Assembly (NCBI RefSeq): GCF_010726765.1 | Contig: NZ_AP022601.1 | Location: 2,914,001 to 2,978,000 of the forward strand | Length of the DNA stretch: 64,000 bases | DNA from: Mycobacterium gallinarum | GTDB lineage: Bacteria; Actinomycetota; Actinomycetes; Mycobacteriales; Mycobacteriaceae | Reading direction: 5' to 3' | Shown here: one piece after another, positions 32,815-41,787 of the stretch | Position numbering within the stretch: position 1 is the stretch's first letter | How the letters are laid out: each line of letters begins with the position of its first letter | Made by a program: the position numbers and the translations under genes | The notes under the pieces: generated by a model | Database searches by the model: none | What the model saw: only the letters and a program-made list of their open reading frames with translations | Told to the model about the DNA's origin: nothing

Positions 32815-33777
32815 CTACAAGCCTGGCCGCAGGCTCTTCATCGGCGGCCGGTCGACGAGCGACACCTCTGAGGTGCGCGGTGTGAAACCGTCGCCGTCGG
32901 CAAAGAACTGTGTCAGGCCGACGCCGGAATCCGGCACTCCGCACCGCGACAACAGGGTTGCGATGACCTGTCGGCTCATCGCGGCAAGCTCGGTCAGCGG
33001 CCGGTTGCGGTGCTCCCGGACGCCGAGGTTCACCTGCGCTATCGCATCGAGGCCAAGGCGGTCGTAGGTGTCGACCAGCAGGCCGATCTCCACGCCGTAG
33101 CCGGGTGCGAACGGCACCGAGGTCAGCAGCTCACGGGTGCCCGCGTATTCGCCGCCCAGGGGCTGCAGCAAGCAGGTCAGTTCGGGGCGCAGCGCGGCGA
33201 GCAGCGGCCTGGCCACCAGCTCGGTGACACGGCCGCCGCCGTTGGCGTCCTCGCTGCCGCTGACCTTGAGTGGCCGCCGGTAAAACCCCTTGACCAGGTG
33301 CACTCCCTCAGCCGTGAGCAGCGGACCCAGGAGCTTGGGCACGAACATGGGGTCGGGGTCGATCAGGTCGGAGTCGACGAACACGACGATGTCGCCGGTC
33401 GTGACGGCCAGCGAGCGCCACAGCACCTCACCCTTGCCGGGCTGCGGTGCGACCTCGGGCAAGGCCACCTCGCGACTGATCACCCTCGCGCCCGCGGCCA
33501 GCGCGCGGATCTCGGTGTCGTCGGTCGAACCGGAATCGAGCACGATGAGCTCGTCGACCAGGCCGCCGAGCAGGGGTGTGATGGTCTCGACGACGCTTGC
33601 GACCGTCTCTTCCTCGTTGAGGGCGGGCAGCACCACCGAGATGGTGCGTCCGGCCTTGGCGGCCTCGAGTTCGGCGATCGTCCACATGGGCCGGCTCCAG
33701 CTGTTGTCGGCCAGCCAAGGGTGTGCCGCGATATCGGTGGCGGCCAGCTCCGTTGGCTGTTCAATTAGCACAGTCAT
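32815..33777 (-). CDS. gpgS: Glucosyl-3-phosphoglycerate synthase
   Basis: This 320-residue GT-A family enzyme makes glucosyl-3-phosphoglycerate, the first step of methylglucose lipopolysaccharide synthesis (established for Rv1208). Typical elements are TISVVLPALNEEETVASVV for UDP-glucose binding, VFVDSDL containing the DxD metal motif (about 134-138), and RRPLKVSG with GGRVTELVARPLLA. The start overlaps the folP2 stop by 4 bases (ATGA). The GlgC/GlgA genes nearby provide related glucan chemistry. Confidence 0.95.
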   Translation of the reverse strand: MTVLIEQPTELAATDIAAHPWLADNSWSRPMWTIAELEAAKAGRTISVVLPALNEEETVASVVETITPLLGGLVDELIVLDSGSTDDTEIRALAAGARVISREVALPEVAPQPGKGEVLWRSLAVTTGDIVVFVDSDLIDPDPMFVPKLLGPLLTAEGVHLVKGFYRRPLKVSGSEDANGGGRVTELVARPLLAALRPELTCLLQPLGGEYAGTRELLTSVPFAPGYGVEIGLLVDTYDRLGLDAIAQVNLGVREHRNRPLTELAAMSRQVIATLLSRCGVPDSGVGLTQFFADGDGFTPRTSEVSLVDRPPMKSLRPGL

Positions 33778-34649
33778 GCCAGTCCCCTCACTGTGCGCGT
33801 CGGTGGACGCGTTCCGTGGATCGACGCGACCATTTCCAGTACGCGTCGAGTGGAACCCACCTCATGCACGCGGAACATGGCGGCGCCATCGGCGGCGGCC
33901 AGTGCGGTCGCAGCCAATGTGCCTTCCAGGCGTTCAGTCAGGTCCACACCCAGAGTTTCCCCGACGAAATCTTTGTTGCTCAGCGCCATCAGGACCGGCC
34001 ATCCAGTATTTACAAGGTCTTTTACGTGGCGCAACAAACTAAGACCGTGATAAGTGTTCTTGCCGAAATCGTGGGTCGGATCGATCAAAATGGCGTCCCG
34101 CGCGACCCCGGAGGCGACCGCACGCTCGGCCGCGGCGGTCACCTCTGCGATGACATCGTCCACGACGCCGCGTTGGGAGACACCGTAGTTGACACGGAAC
34201 GGGCGAGTGCGGGGCACCGCACCGCCGGTGTGCGAGCAGACCAAGCCGGCGCCGAACTCCGCGGCGACCTCGGGCAGCGCAGCGTCATGACCGCCCCAGG
34301 TGTCGTTGATCAGGTCCGCACCGGCTGCGCAGGCCTGCTTGGCCACCACCGCACGCCAGGTGTCGACGCTGATCAGCTGGTCGGGATAGGTGTCGCGGAG
34401 CCATTCGATGAAGGGGACGACGCGGGCGATCTCCTCGTCGACGTCGACCGAACTGCCCGGCCCCGCCTTGACGCCGCCCACGTCGACGATGTCGGCGCCG
34501 TCGGAGATCACGCGGTGGGCGGCCGTCTTGGCGGCCTCGTCCGTGAAATTGGCGCCGCGATCGTAGAACGAATCCGGCGTGCGGTTGACGATCGCCATGA
34601 TCAGCGCGCGGTCCCCGGCCACCGGGCGACCCAGAAACGTCGACTGCAC
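33774..34649 (-). CDS. folP2: FolP2, dihydropteroate synthase paralogue
   Basis: This 291-residue TIM-barrel protein is of the dihydropteroate synthase family, with ALIMAIVNRTPDSFYDRG (family N-terminal signature), DVGGVKAGPG, SVDTWRA and LINDTWGG. FolP2 (Rv1207) of mycobacteria is reported not to replace FolP1 in folate synthesis, so its reaction is uncertain. The GTG start at 34649 is preceded by GGAGG at short spacing; the length is shorter than Rv1207 (about 318) because a repetitive N-terminus is absent. It is coupled to gpgS. Confidence 0.9.
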   Translation of the reverse strand: MQSTFLGRPVAGDRALIMAIVNRTPDSFYDRGANFTDEAAKTAAHRVISDGADIVDVGGVKAGPGSSVDVDEEIARVVPFIEWLRDTYPDQLISVDTWRAVVAKQACAAGADLINDTWGGHDAALPEVAAEFGAGLVCSHTGGAVPRTRPFRVNYGVSQRGVVDDVIAEVTAAAERAVASGVARDAILIDPTHDFGKNTYHGLSLLRHVKDLVNTGWPVLMALSNKDFVGETLGVDLTERLEGTLAATALAAADGAAMFRVHEVGSTRRVLEMVASIHGTRPPTRTVRGLA

Positions 34650-34749
34650 GCCCTCCAGGCTACGGGCCTGCGCGGAAGCGATGAGGTTTCGCCCGCGGCA
34701 GAGTCAACCCAACGACACTGAGCACCAAAATCTATAAAGAGGAGCCGCG

Positions 34750-35286
34750 ATGCGACGGGTCGTCCTGTTTCACATGTGGTCGCTCGACGGCGTTGCAGAG
34801 GAGCCCGGCGACTGGGTTTTCGACGTCGATCAGGCGGTATTCGACAACATCGCCGAGGTGATCGGCAGCCAGGACGCCGTGCTCCTTGGCCGCGGCACCT
34901 ATGACTACTGGTCGGGCCACTGGCCCAACGAGGGTGAAGAGCCGTTCCGCAGCTTCATCAATGCCACCACGAAGCACGTGTTCACCTCGCGACCGCTCGA
35001 CGCGCAGTGGTCCAATTCCGTCGTCGTCGACGCCCCGGCCGAGACGTATGTCCGCGAGCTCAAGGAACAGGACGGCGGGGACATCGGCATCCATGCGAGC
35101 GTCGGGTTGGCCAAGTCGCTGCACGACGCCGGACTGATCGACGACTACCGGCTGCTGATCGCACCTACGTTCGCCGGGCGCGGGTGTCGGATGTTCGACG
35201 GCCAGCAGGAACTGCGCCGCTTGAAACTGGTCGATTCGCAGGCGACCGAGACCGGGGCGTTGCTACTGCACTATCGAAGCCGCTAG
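34750..35286 (+). CDS. RibD C-terminal/dihydrofolate reductase-like family protein
   Basis: This 178-residue protein has the DHFR-like fold of the RibD C-terminal family: HMWSLDGVAEEPGDW at the N-terminus, DAVLLGRGTYDYWSGHWP, then VFTSRPLD and DIGIHASVGLAKSLHDAGLID. It likely binds NADPH; the substrate is unknown. AGAGGAG precedes the ATG, and TATAAA lies close upstream. It is inserted, on the opposite strand, between folP2 and fadD6, which I recall as neighbours in M. tuberculosis, so it is probably an acquired gene. Its stop overlaps that of fadD6. Confidence 0.82.
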   Translation: MRRVVLFHMWSLDGVAEEPGDWVFDVDQAVFDNIAEVIGSQDAVLLGRGTYDYWSGHWPNEGEEPFRSFINATTKHVFTSRPLDAQWSNSVVVDAPAETYVRELKEQDGGDIGIHASVGLAKSLHDAGLIDDYRLLIAPTFAGRGCRMFDGQQELRRLKLVDSQATETGALLLHYRSR

Positions 35287-37094
35287 TTCTTGGGCTTCTT
35301 GCCCGCGGCGACCTCTTCCGGGTACTCGTCGTAGAACTCGACGTAGCCCTCCTCGCGACCGGACAGCACGTAGATCGGGTCCTCGATCTTCTCGGCGTCC
35401 TCGTCCCCTTCACCCGACGATCCCCCGTAGCCCTCCTTGCGCAGGTCCACCTTCTGGCTCTTGAACGTCGACGTATGTGCGAGTTCTTTGACCACCCGGA
35501 CGAACAGTGGCAGGGCGTAGCCGGGCAGCTTGTCGTAGACGGCCTTGGCCAACGCTTTACCGTCGAACTCCTGACCGTCCTTGAGCTGGATCGCCGCCAT
35601 CCCCGCTCGACCGCCCGCCCCCTCGACCTCGACACCGAACACCGTGGCCTCCTCGACCTGCGAATCGGTCGACACGGCGGCCTCGACCTCCGTCGTCGCC
35701 ACGTTTTCACCCTTCCAGCGGAAGGTGTCGCCGAGCCGGTCGGTGAACGCGGCGTGCCCGAAGCCCTGCGAGCGCATCAGGTCGCCGGTGTTGAACCAGC
35801 AATCGCCTTCCTTGAAGGCGTCCCGGACCAGCTTCTTCTCGGAGGCCTTCTTGTCGGTGTATCCGTCGAACGGCTGGAAGTTGCTCACCTTCGACAGCAG
35901 CAGGCCCGGCTCGCCGGTCTTGACCTTGCGCACGCGACCGTTGTCGTCACGCACCGGATCCCCGGTTTCGGCGTCATACTCCACGAAAGCCACCGGCGTC
36001 GGGCAGATCCCGGTCGACTTGTCGATGTTGAGGACGTTGACGAATGCGGTGTTGCCCTCGCTGGCGCCGTAGAACTCGCACACGCGCGGTATGCCGAACC
36101 TCTCGGTGAAGTCGTCCCAGATGGCCGGCCGCAGCCCGTTGCCGATGATCACCCTCACCTTGTGCTTGCGGTCGGTGTCCTTTTCCGGCTGGTTCAGCAG
36201 ATAGGCGCAGATCTCGCCGATGTAGATGAACGCTGTCGCCTTGTACCGGATCACGTCGTCCCAGAACTTCGACGCGGAGAACGACTTGCCGAGCGCCAGC
36301 GTCGCACCGGCGTTGATCGTCGAACCGAGGGCAACCGTCAGCGCGTTGTTGTGGTACAGCGGCAGGCAGCAATACAGCGCATCGTCGCTGTGCAGCCGCA
36401 GGCCGAGACCGCCGAAGCCGGCGAGCGCGCGCAGCCACCGATAGTGGGTCATCACGCTGGCCTTGGGCATGCCGGTGGTGCCCGAGGTGAAGATGTAGAA
36501 GGCCTTGTCCTTGGCCAACACCGCGGCCGTCGTCGCCGGGTCTTGGGCGGGCGCGGTGGACGCGAGGCGATCCAGTTCCTCGAGCGTCATCAGTCCGGAG
36601 GAGTCGGCGCCGCTCTCGGTGATCGGCTCGATCAGATCCGTTTCGGCGACGATCGCCTTGGCGTCGAGCAGTCCGATGCTGTGGGACAGCACATCGCCGC
36701 GCTGGTGGAAGTTCAGCATGCCCGCGATGGCGCCGCATTTGACGATGGCGAGCATCAGCAACACCGTCTGCGGCGAGTTGCGCAGCATGACGCCGACGAC
36801 GTCGCCGTGCCCGACACCTCGCGCGGCCAGCACCGCGGCGTAGCGGTTAGCTGTCTCGTTGGCCTGGCGGTAGGTCAGCTCCTGATCCTCGAACCGAAGG
36901 AACGGCTTGTCGCCGTAGCGCGCCGCCCGGTCCTGGAAGACCTTGCCGATCGACGTCTTCGCGGTGGGGCGCGCCATGAAACCGGTCATCGCGCCGCGCA
37001 ACATCACGGGTGCGTCCATCAGCAGATGCGGTACCCGGGCGGCGATGTCGAGCAGACCGACGCTGCTTCGGACGCCGGATTTCTGGTCGGCCAT
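35283..37094 (-). CDS. fadD6: FadD6, very-long-chain acyl-CoA synthetase
   Basis: This 603-residue adenylate-forming enzyme activates fatty acids to acyl-CoA. The AMP-binding motif FYIFTSGTTGMPKASVM is at about 190-206, with YGASEGN in the adenine pocket and WFNTGDLMRSQGF and RLGDTFRWKGENVATTEVE in the C-terminal half. It resembles eukaryotic-type FATP/very-long-chain synthetases and Rv1206 (about 597). GGAGGGG precedes the ATG with 9-base spacing. It lies 62 bases after the LOG gene on the same strand. Confidence 0.93.
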   Translation of the reverse strand: MADQKSGVRSSVGLLDIAARVPHLLMDAPVMLRGAMTGFMARPTAKTSIGKVFQDRAARYGDKPFLRFEDQELTYRQANETANRYAAVLAARGVGHGDVVGVMLRNSPQTVLLMLAIVKCGAIAGMLNFHQRGDVLSHSIGLLDAKAIVAETDLIEPITESGADSSGLMTLEELDRLASTAPAQDPATTAAVLAKDKAFYIFTSGTTGMPKASVMTHYRWLRALAGFGGLGLRLHSDDALYCCLPLYHNNALTVALGSTINAGATLALGKSFSASKFWDDVIRYKATAFIYIGEICAYLLNQPEKDTDRKHKVRVIIGNGLRPAIWDDFTERFGIPRVCEFYGASEGNTAFVNVLNIDKSTGICPTPVAFVEYDAETGDPVRDDNGRVRKVKTGEPGLLLSKVSNFQPFDGYTDKKASEKKLVRDAFKEGDCWFNTGDLMRSQGFGHAAFTDRLGDTFRWKGENVATTEVEAAVSTDSQVEEATVFGVEVEGAGGRAGMAAIQLKDGQEFDGKALAKAVYDKLPGYALPLFVRVVKELAHTSTFKSQKVDLRKEGYGGSSGEGDEDAEKIEDPIYVLSGREEGYVEFYDEYPEEVAAGKKPKN

Positions 37095-37156
37095 GCGGTG
37101 AGTCCCCTCCGGTGTTCACTGATTGAACACCACCCTATCGGCGTGGGTCTCGACGA

Positions 37157-37717
37157 TCACCCACGTGGTTGGCAGGCGGCAAGAGCGGCCTCGACGTCGT
37201 CGACGACCACCAGCCGGTCCAGCGCCCGGTGGGTGACGTAGCCCGTGTCGATCAGCCCGTGCAGCCAAGTGAGCAAACCGGTGTAGTGCCCGAACGGGTC
37301 GAGCATCACCACCGGCTTGTCGTGCATACCCAGGTAGCCGGCGGTCCAAGCCTCGAAGAACTCCTCCAATGTGCCGATGCCACCCGGCAGAGCTATGAAC
37401 GCATCGGCACGGTCCTCCATCGTCTGCTTGCGCTCGCGCATGGTGTCGGTGACGACGAGTTCGTCAGCGTCGACGTCGGCCACCTCGCGATGCACGAGCG
37501 CCTTGGGGATCACTCCGACGGTATGGCCGCCACGGGACCTGGCGGCGGCCGCCAACGCGCCCATCGCCGACACGTTCCCGCCGCCGGATACCAGCGTCCA
37601 ACCACGCTGCGCAATCGCGGACCCGACCTGCTCGGCCAGGGTCAGCAGCTCAGGATGCGTCGGCCCTGACGCGCAGTAGACGCAGACCCCCCATTCTCGG
37701 TCGAGTTCGCCGGACAC
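37157..37717 (-). CDS. LOG-family protein (cytokinin riboside 5'-monophosphate phosphoribohydrolase type)
   Basis: This 186-residue protein has the LOG signature PGGIGTLEEFFEAWT (the PGGxGTxxE motif) and the Rossmann segment VSGGGNVSAMGALAAA. In M. tuberculosis Rv1205 is a cytokinin-producing phosphoribohydrolase whose accumulation leads to toxic aldehydes. The GTG start has TAGGTT 7 bases upstream and no Shine-Dalgarno. It is divergent from the P-loop ATPase gene by 29 bases and precedes fadD6. Confidence 0.92.
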   Translation of the reverse strand: MSGELDREWGVCVYCASGPTHPELLTLAEQVGSAIAQRGWTLVSGGGNVSAMGALAAAARSRGGHTVGVIPKALVHREVADVDADELVVTDTMRERKQTMEDRADAFIALPGGIGTLEEFFEAWTAGYLGMHDKPVVMLDPFGHYTGLLTWLHGLIDTGYVTHRALDRLVVVDDVEAALAACQPRG

Positions 37718-37724
37718 ACGCTAA

Positions 37725-37740
37725 AACCTAGCCATAGACT
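37725..37740. promoter_or_regulatory. Back-to-back -10 hexamers for LOG and ATPase genes
   Basis: On the reverse strand TAGGTT (37730-37725) is 7 bases before the LOG GTG. On the forward strand TAGACT (37735-37740) is 6 bases before the ATPase GTG. The two hexamers are separated by 4 bases, so each promoter's upstream region lies inside the other's transcript. Confidence 0.5.
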
Positions 37741-37746
37741 GCCGCC

Positions 37747-39843
37747 GTGCCAGTGGAGTGGGTAACCGTGCCGCTTGAACCGGCACTGCAGACACTCGAA
37801 GCCGGCTGGGGAACTCGCGCCGGAACAGTGATCATCGGCCCCGCCGGAGTCGGCAAGAGCACGCTGGCACGCGCCGCGGTTGCGCGTCTGGGGACCGAAT
37901 TCGACCGGGTGGATTGGGTGATTGCGACCGCGCCCACCGCCACCATTCCGTTCGCCGCATTCAGCCACCTCATCGAGGTACCGGACACCGGCAAGACCGC
38001 GGAGGTGTTGCGGAACGCTCGTGAGTCACTCGGCGACGGCCGCCTGTTGGTGGTGGACGACGCCCACCTGCTGGACAAGCTGTCGGCGGCTCTGGTCCAT
38101 CAGCTGGCCGTGAGTGGCGCAGTCAAGCTCATCGTGACGGTTGCGCCCAACGGACCTGTGGCCGAGGAGGTCTCGGCGCTCTGGGACGATGACCTGCTCG
38201 ACCGAATCGAGCTGCAACCCGCCGGCCACGACGACAGCAGAGTAGCGACGCTGGTCGAGCAATTCGTCGCGGCGCTACCCCCCACCGCTCACCGGGTCTT
38301 GGAATACCTGGCCGTCGACGATCCGCTCCCGCTGGCTCAAATCTCCGGGTTGGTGAGCCGCGAAGCCGTCGCCGAGGCGGAGGCCGCAGGCGCGATCGTT
38401 GTTGACGACGACCAGGTGCGACCCGCCCATCCGCTGTTCGTCGACGCCGTGCGCGACGCACTGGGTGGACCGGACCTGCGCCGACTGCGCACAGAACTCG
38501 TCGAGCGCCTGGGCGCCGCACCCCCTCGAGACGTGGTCGACCTGCTGCGACTGGCCGTGCTCGCCCTGGACGCCGACCGGCCGCAGCCAACCGCCGAATT
38601 GGTCAAAGCCGCCCAGGAAGCGCTCCGCCTCGGCGACCTCGAGCTATCCGAGCGTCTCGGACGGGCCGCGCTGCAACGTGCGGCGTCCCTGCCCGCCCGG
38701 CTGACGCTCGCCTACGCCCTGGCCTGGCAGGGTCGCGGCCGCGACGCTGATTCCGTTCTGGCGCAAGTGGATCCGTCGACCCTGTCCGAAGCCGAGTTGA
38801 TGGCGTGGGCGTTGCCGTTGGCCGCCAACCAATTCTGGATGCTGTCAGAGCCGGAAAAGGCCACGGCGTTCCTGAAGTCGACGCGAAACAAGGTGTCCTC
38901 GCCCGCCGCCCGAACCACCCTGGATGCGTTGTCGGCGACGTTCGCGATGAACGCAGGCGGTCCGGCCCGGGCACTGCAGATTGCGGACGAGGTCCTGAAG
39001 TCCCCGGCGGCCGACGACACCGCGATCGGGTGGGCATCGGCGGCCGCGGCGTTGAGCTCGGCCCGCATGGGACGGTTCTCCGACGTCGACACATTCGCCG
39101 AACGGGCCATCGCCGCCGGGCATCCGGGACTGCTGCGGTTCACCAGTGGCTTCGGCCAGACGACGGCGCTGCTGATGGCGGGCGACCTGGACAGCGCACA
39201 AGATCTGGCTCAGCAGCTCACCGACTTCGCGCAGCTGCAACAGCCCGGCCGCGCCATCGGCGAGGTGCTGGTGGCCGACGTGCTGATCGCAAAGGGCGAA
39301 CTCGAGTCGGCGGTTCGGCTGCTGCGCCGGGCTGCGGCGGCCCTGGCGCCGACAGGTTATTCGTGGGGCCCGCTGGCGTGGATGCTGTTGGCGCAGGCAC
39401 TCGGCCAGCAGGGCTCGACGGTCGAGGCGGGAAAGGCGTTGTCACGCGCGGAATCTCGGCACCGCTTGAAGTCGATGCTGTTCGCGCCGGAACTCGCGCT
39501 GGCACGCGCGTGGACGATGTCGGCGCGGGGCGACAAGCACGGCGCCGTGACGGCGGCACGCGACGCGGCGCGCAGCGCCGAGCGTGGCGGACAGACGGCG
39601 GTCGTACTGCGGGCCCAGTTCGATGCGGCCCGGCTCGGCGACCTTCGCGCAGCCGACGCTATCGCACGGGCGAGCGTTGAATGCGACTGCGCGCTTGGAC
39701 AATTGGCGCTCAGCTACGCACGCGCACTTGTCGGCCGCGACGCGGCGGGCCTGCGCGAGGCGGCACAGCGATTGACGGCCATCGGGATGCACCGCGCGGC
39801 CGCCGACGCCGCCGCACAGGCAGCCGACGCCCAAACCGACTAG
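37747..39843 (+). CDS. Large P-loop ATPase with helical-repeat C-terminus (Rv1204c-like)
   Basis: This 698-residue protein has Walker A GPAGVGKST at about 31-39 and Walker B RLLVVDDAHLL at about 101-111, as in AAA/STAND-type ATPases. The following ~450 residues are alanine-rich helical pairs (for example LSERLGRAALQRAASLPARL) like TPR repeats. LuxR-type MalT relatives end in a DNA-binding domain, but none is visible here. Partner-sensing or scaffold function is inferred. It is longer than I recall for Rv1204c (about 562). Start: GTG with TAGACT 6 bases upstream. Confidence 0.8.
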   Translation: MPVEWVTVPLEPALQTLEAGWGTRAGTVIIGPAGVGKSTLARAAVARLGTEFDRVDWVIATAPTATIPFAAFSHLIEVPDTGKTAEVLRNARESLGDGRLLVVDDAHLLDKLSAALVHQLAVSGAVKLIVTVAPNGPVAEEVSALWDDDLLDRIELQPAGHDDSRVATLVEQFVAALPPTAHRVLEYLAVDDPLPLAQISGLVSREAVAEAEAAGAIVVDDDQVRPAHPLFVDAVRDALGGPDLRRLRTELVERLGAAPPRDVVDLLRLAVLALDADRPQPTAELVKAAQEALRLGDLELSERLGRAALQRAASLPARLTLAYALAWQGRGRDADSVLAQVDPSTLSEAELMAWALPLAANQFWMLSEPEKATAFLKSTRNKVSSPAARTTLDALSATFAMNAGGPARALQIADEVLKSPAADDTAIGWASAAAALSSARMGRFSDVDTFAERAIAAGHPGLLRFTSGFGQTTALLMAGDLDSAQDLAQQLTDFAQLQQPGRAIGEVLVADVLIAKGELESAVRLLRRAAAALAPTGYSWGPLAWMLLAQALGQQGSTVEAGKALSRAESRHRLKSMLFAPELALARAWTMSARGDKHGAVTAARDAARSAERGGQTAVVLRAQFDAARLGDLRAADAIARASVECDCALGQLALSYARALVGRDAAGLREAAQRLTAIGMHRAAADAAAQAADAQTD

Positions 39844-40577
39844 AGCCTGCGGCCCAGATCCTCTTCGGCGGCGTGACGCGGCTGCTCGGGTGGTGCGACA
39901 GGCGCCGGGCCCGCACCGGACGCGCTCTCCCGAGGTCCGGAAGCCAGGTTGCTGTCGTCAGCACGTTGCAACGGCTCGCGGTGCTCTTGCTCCGGTGCGG
40001 GCGGTTCGTACGGGCGATCTTCCCGAGCGGCGCGCTCCTCGAGGCGTTCCACCCGCTCTTCGAGCGGGTCACGGCCCGGCTGCCCGGGATGCTGACCCGG
40101 CACACCCGGTGGTGGAGCACTCCCGGCAAGCGCCGCACCGACCGGCGCACCGCCGACCGGAGACTGACCAGACTCGCCGCCTCCGCCGCCCTGGGCGGCC
40201 TTCATCGCCTGTTCGATCAGCGATCCGAACATGCCGGACCCACCCTGGGCCGCCTGCGAGGGCGCCCCGGCCAGCTGGCCCGCTTGCTCGCCGAGCTTGC
40301 CCAGCATGCCGACAACCTGACCGACGGACTGCGATCCGGACTCGTCGGACGCCGCGTACGCCACCTGTGCTTCGCCCACCTTTCCGGAGTACGTGTGCTC
40401 CTTCGCCTGCAGCGCCGCGACATTGGCTGTCAACTGGGCGGCCAGCGTGGGAAGCACGGCGGAGATCGTCGCACTCATCGCGTCCGGACCCGGCGGAAGC
40501 ATTGGTATCTCGGGTAATTCGACGGAAGCCGCGTTCCAGCTGATGCCCTCCGGTTTCTTCAGTGGGCCAAGCGACAC
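39840..40577 (-). CDS. ESX-substrate-like small partner with YxxxD motif
   Basis: This 245-residue protein has an N-terminal helical region (about 30-72), then YAASD at 74-78, which fits the YxxxD/E general type VII secretion signal at the end of a helical hairpin. A long Gly/Pro/Glu-rich disordered tail with many PPAPEQEHREP-type stretches follows. It resembles EspC/DUF2580-like proteins. The GTG start follows GGGGAGG and lies 12 bases after the WxG partner gene. No esx, ecc or mycosin genes are nearby. Secretion by an ESX system is inferred. Confidence 0.55.
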   Translation of the reverse strand: MSLGPLKKPEGISWNAASVELPEIPMLPPGPDAMSATISAVLPTLAAQLTANVAALQAKEHTYSGKVGEAQVAYAASDESGSQSVGQVVGMLGKLGEQAGQLAGAPSQAAQGGSGMFGSLIEQAMKAAQGGGGGESGQSPVGGAPVGAALAGSAPPPGVPGQHPGQPGRDPLEERVERLEERAAREDRPYEPPAPEQEHREPLQRADDSNLASGPRESASGAGPAPVAPPEQPRHAAEEDLGRRL

Positions 40578-40589
40578 AGTCCTCCCCTA

Positions 40590-41711
40590 TCACCAGTCAT
40601 CGTCAACGTCGTCCTCGTCCAGATCGTGATCGAGCGGTGCGGGGACCGCGAGGCCCGGCGACGTGCCGCCGCTTTCGCCGCGCATACCGCCCATCATCGG
40701 GCCCATGCCGCCCATCCCGGCGCCCGCGGCCATCGGCGCCACACCGCCGACCGCACCGGCGCCTGCCAGCGCGCCCTCTGGCGGGGCGGTGGACACCGGC
40801 TTGGCATTGCCAACGAGGTTCGCCATCAACGGCGTCTGCGACGGCACACCGCCCGAGCCGGGCAGCGATGCCGCGCGCACCATGCCGGAGCCGCCGCCCG
40901 CACCGCCGCCGCCCGCCAGCGGGTGATTGGAGAAAGCCGAGAACGGCAGCCCCGCCGCGCCCATCGAATCCGATTTACCACCCTGCCCGAACATCGACGT
41001 CAGCTGCTGCAGCGGTTGGGACAGCTGCTGCAACGGCTGCATCATCTGCTGGGGTAACTGCATCAGCATCTGCGGGAGCTGACCCGCCATCGACCCCAGC
41101 TGGCTGAGCATCTGCATCGCCTGGTCAGAGCCGCCACCGGCCTGTTTGGCGGCCTCCTCGGTGGAGTCCTGCGCCTCCTTCGCGCCGGGCACCGTCGGTG
41201 CGCCGGGCAGTGGGAGGCTGGGCGGCACGCCAAGGGTGTTGGCGAGCTCGGTCGTATTGGTGGTCACGTTGGCCATGTTCTGCGAAAGACCCATCATGAC
41301 CCGGCTGCGGGCCAGCTCGGCAGCGTTGGGGAGAGGCATCGCGGCGATCGCTTCAGCTTCGGCCTGCGTCTCCTGCGCGATGGTGTTGGCCAGGAGTTTC
41401 GTCTTGACGACCGAAGCCTCCATGGCGCGCAGCTTGACCGCGATCGCGGTGGCGTGCGCGGCGTTGGCTTCGTGACCGCCGATGATCGTGGTCGCCTCGC
41501 CCGCGGCGGCCATCGATCCCGAGCCTTCCCACACATCGGTGAGCTTCATCAGCTGCCCCTGCTGCTGAGGGACCACTGTGCCGCTGATCTTCGCGGCAAG
41601 CGCCTCGAACTTGGCGGCCGTCGCCGCCAGCATCTCCTCGTCGACGTTCGGCCAGCCCGGGCCGGTCACTGTCTGACCCCCGTACGGGCTCGTATCGGGC
41701 TCGATCGCCAT
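40590..41711 (-). CDS. ESX-substrate-like protein with WxG motif (PPE/EspB-like)
   Basis: This 373-residue protein has a helical N-terminal ~150 residues containing WEG at 61-63, placed as the WxG turn of EspB/PPE-type substrates. A Gln/Leu/Met-rich repeat (LPQMLMQLPQQMMQPLQQL) follows, then a Gly/Ala/Pro/Met-rich region, and the C-terminus is strikingly acidic (DLDEDDVDDDW). With the YxxxD partner encoded 12 bases downstream it looks like a two-gene substrate pair. I use the ATG at 41711; TAAATT lies 8 bases upstream and no Shine-Dalgarno is evident. Confidence 0.55.
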   Translation of the reverse strand: MAIEPDTSPYGGQTVTGPGWPNVDEEMLAATAAKFEALAAKISGTVVPQQQGQLMKLTDVWEGSGSMAAAGEATTIIGGHEANAAHATAIAVKLRAMEASVVKTKLLANTIAQETQAEAEAIAAMPLPNAAELARSRVMMGLSQNMANVTTNTTELANTLGVPPSLPLPGAPTVPGAKEAQDSTEEAAKQAGGGSDQAMQMLSQLGSMAGQLPQMLMQLPQQMMQPLQQLSQPLQQLTSMFGQGGKSDSMGAAGLPFSAFSNHPLAGGGGAGGGSGMVRAASLPGSGGVPSQTPLMANLVGNAKPVSTAPPEGALAGAGAVGGVAPMAAGAGMGGMGPMMGGMRGESGGTSPGLAVPAPLDHDLDEDDVDDDW

Positions 41712-41787
41712 AGGGACCAAATTTACCGCGCCCGCGGTAGCTGCCGGTCCACAAATTCTGTCCGTCGAGATCGGCGATCAGCGCGGA

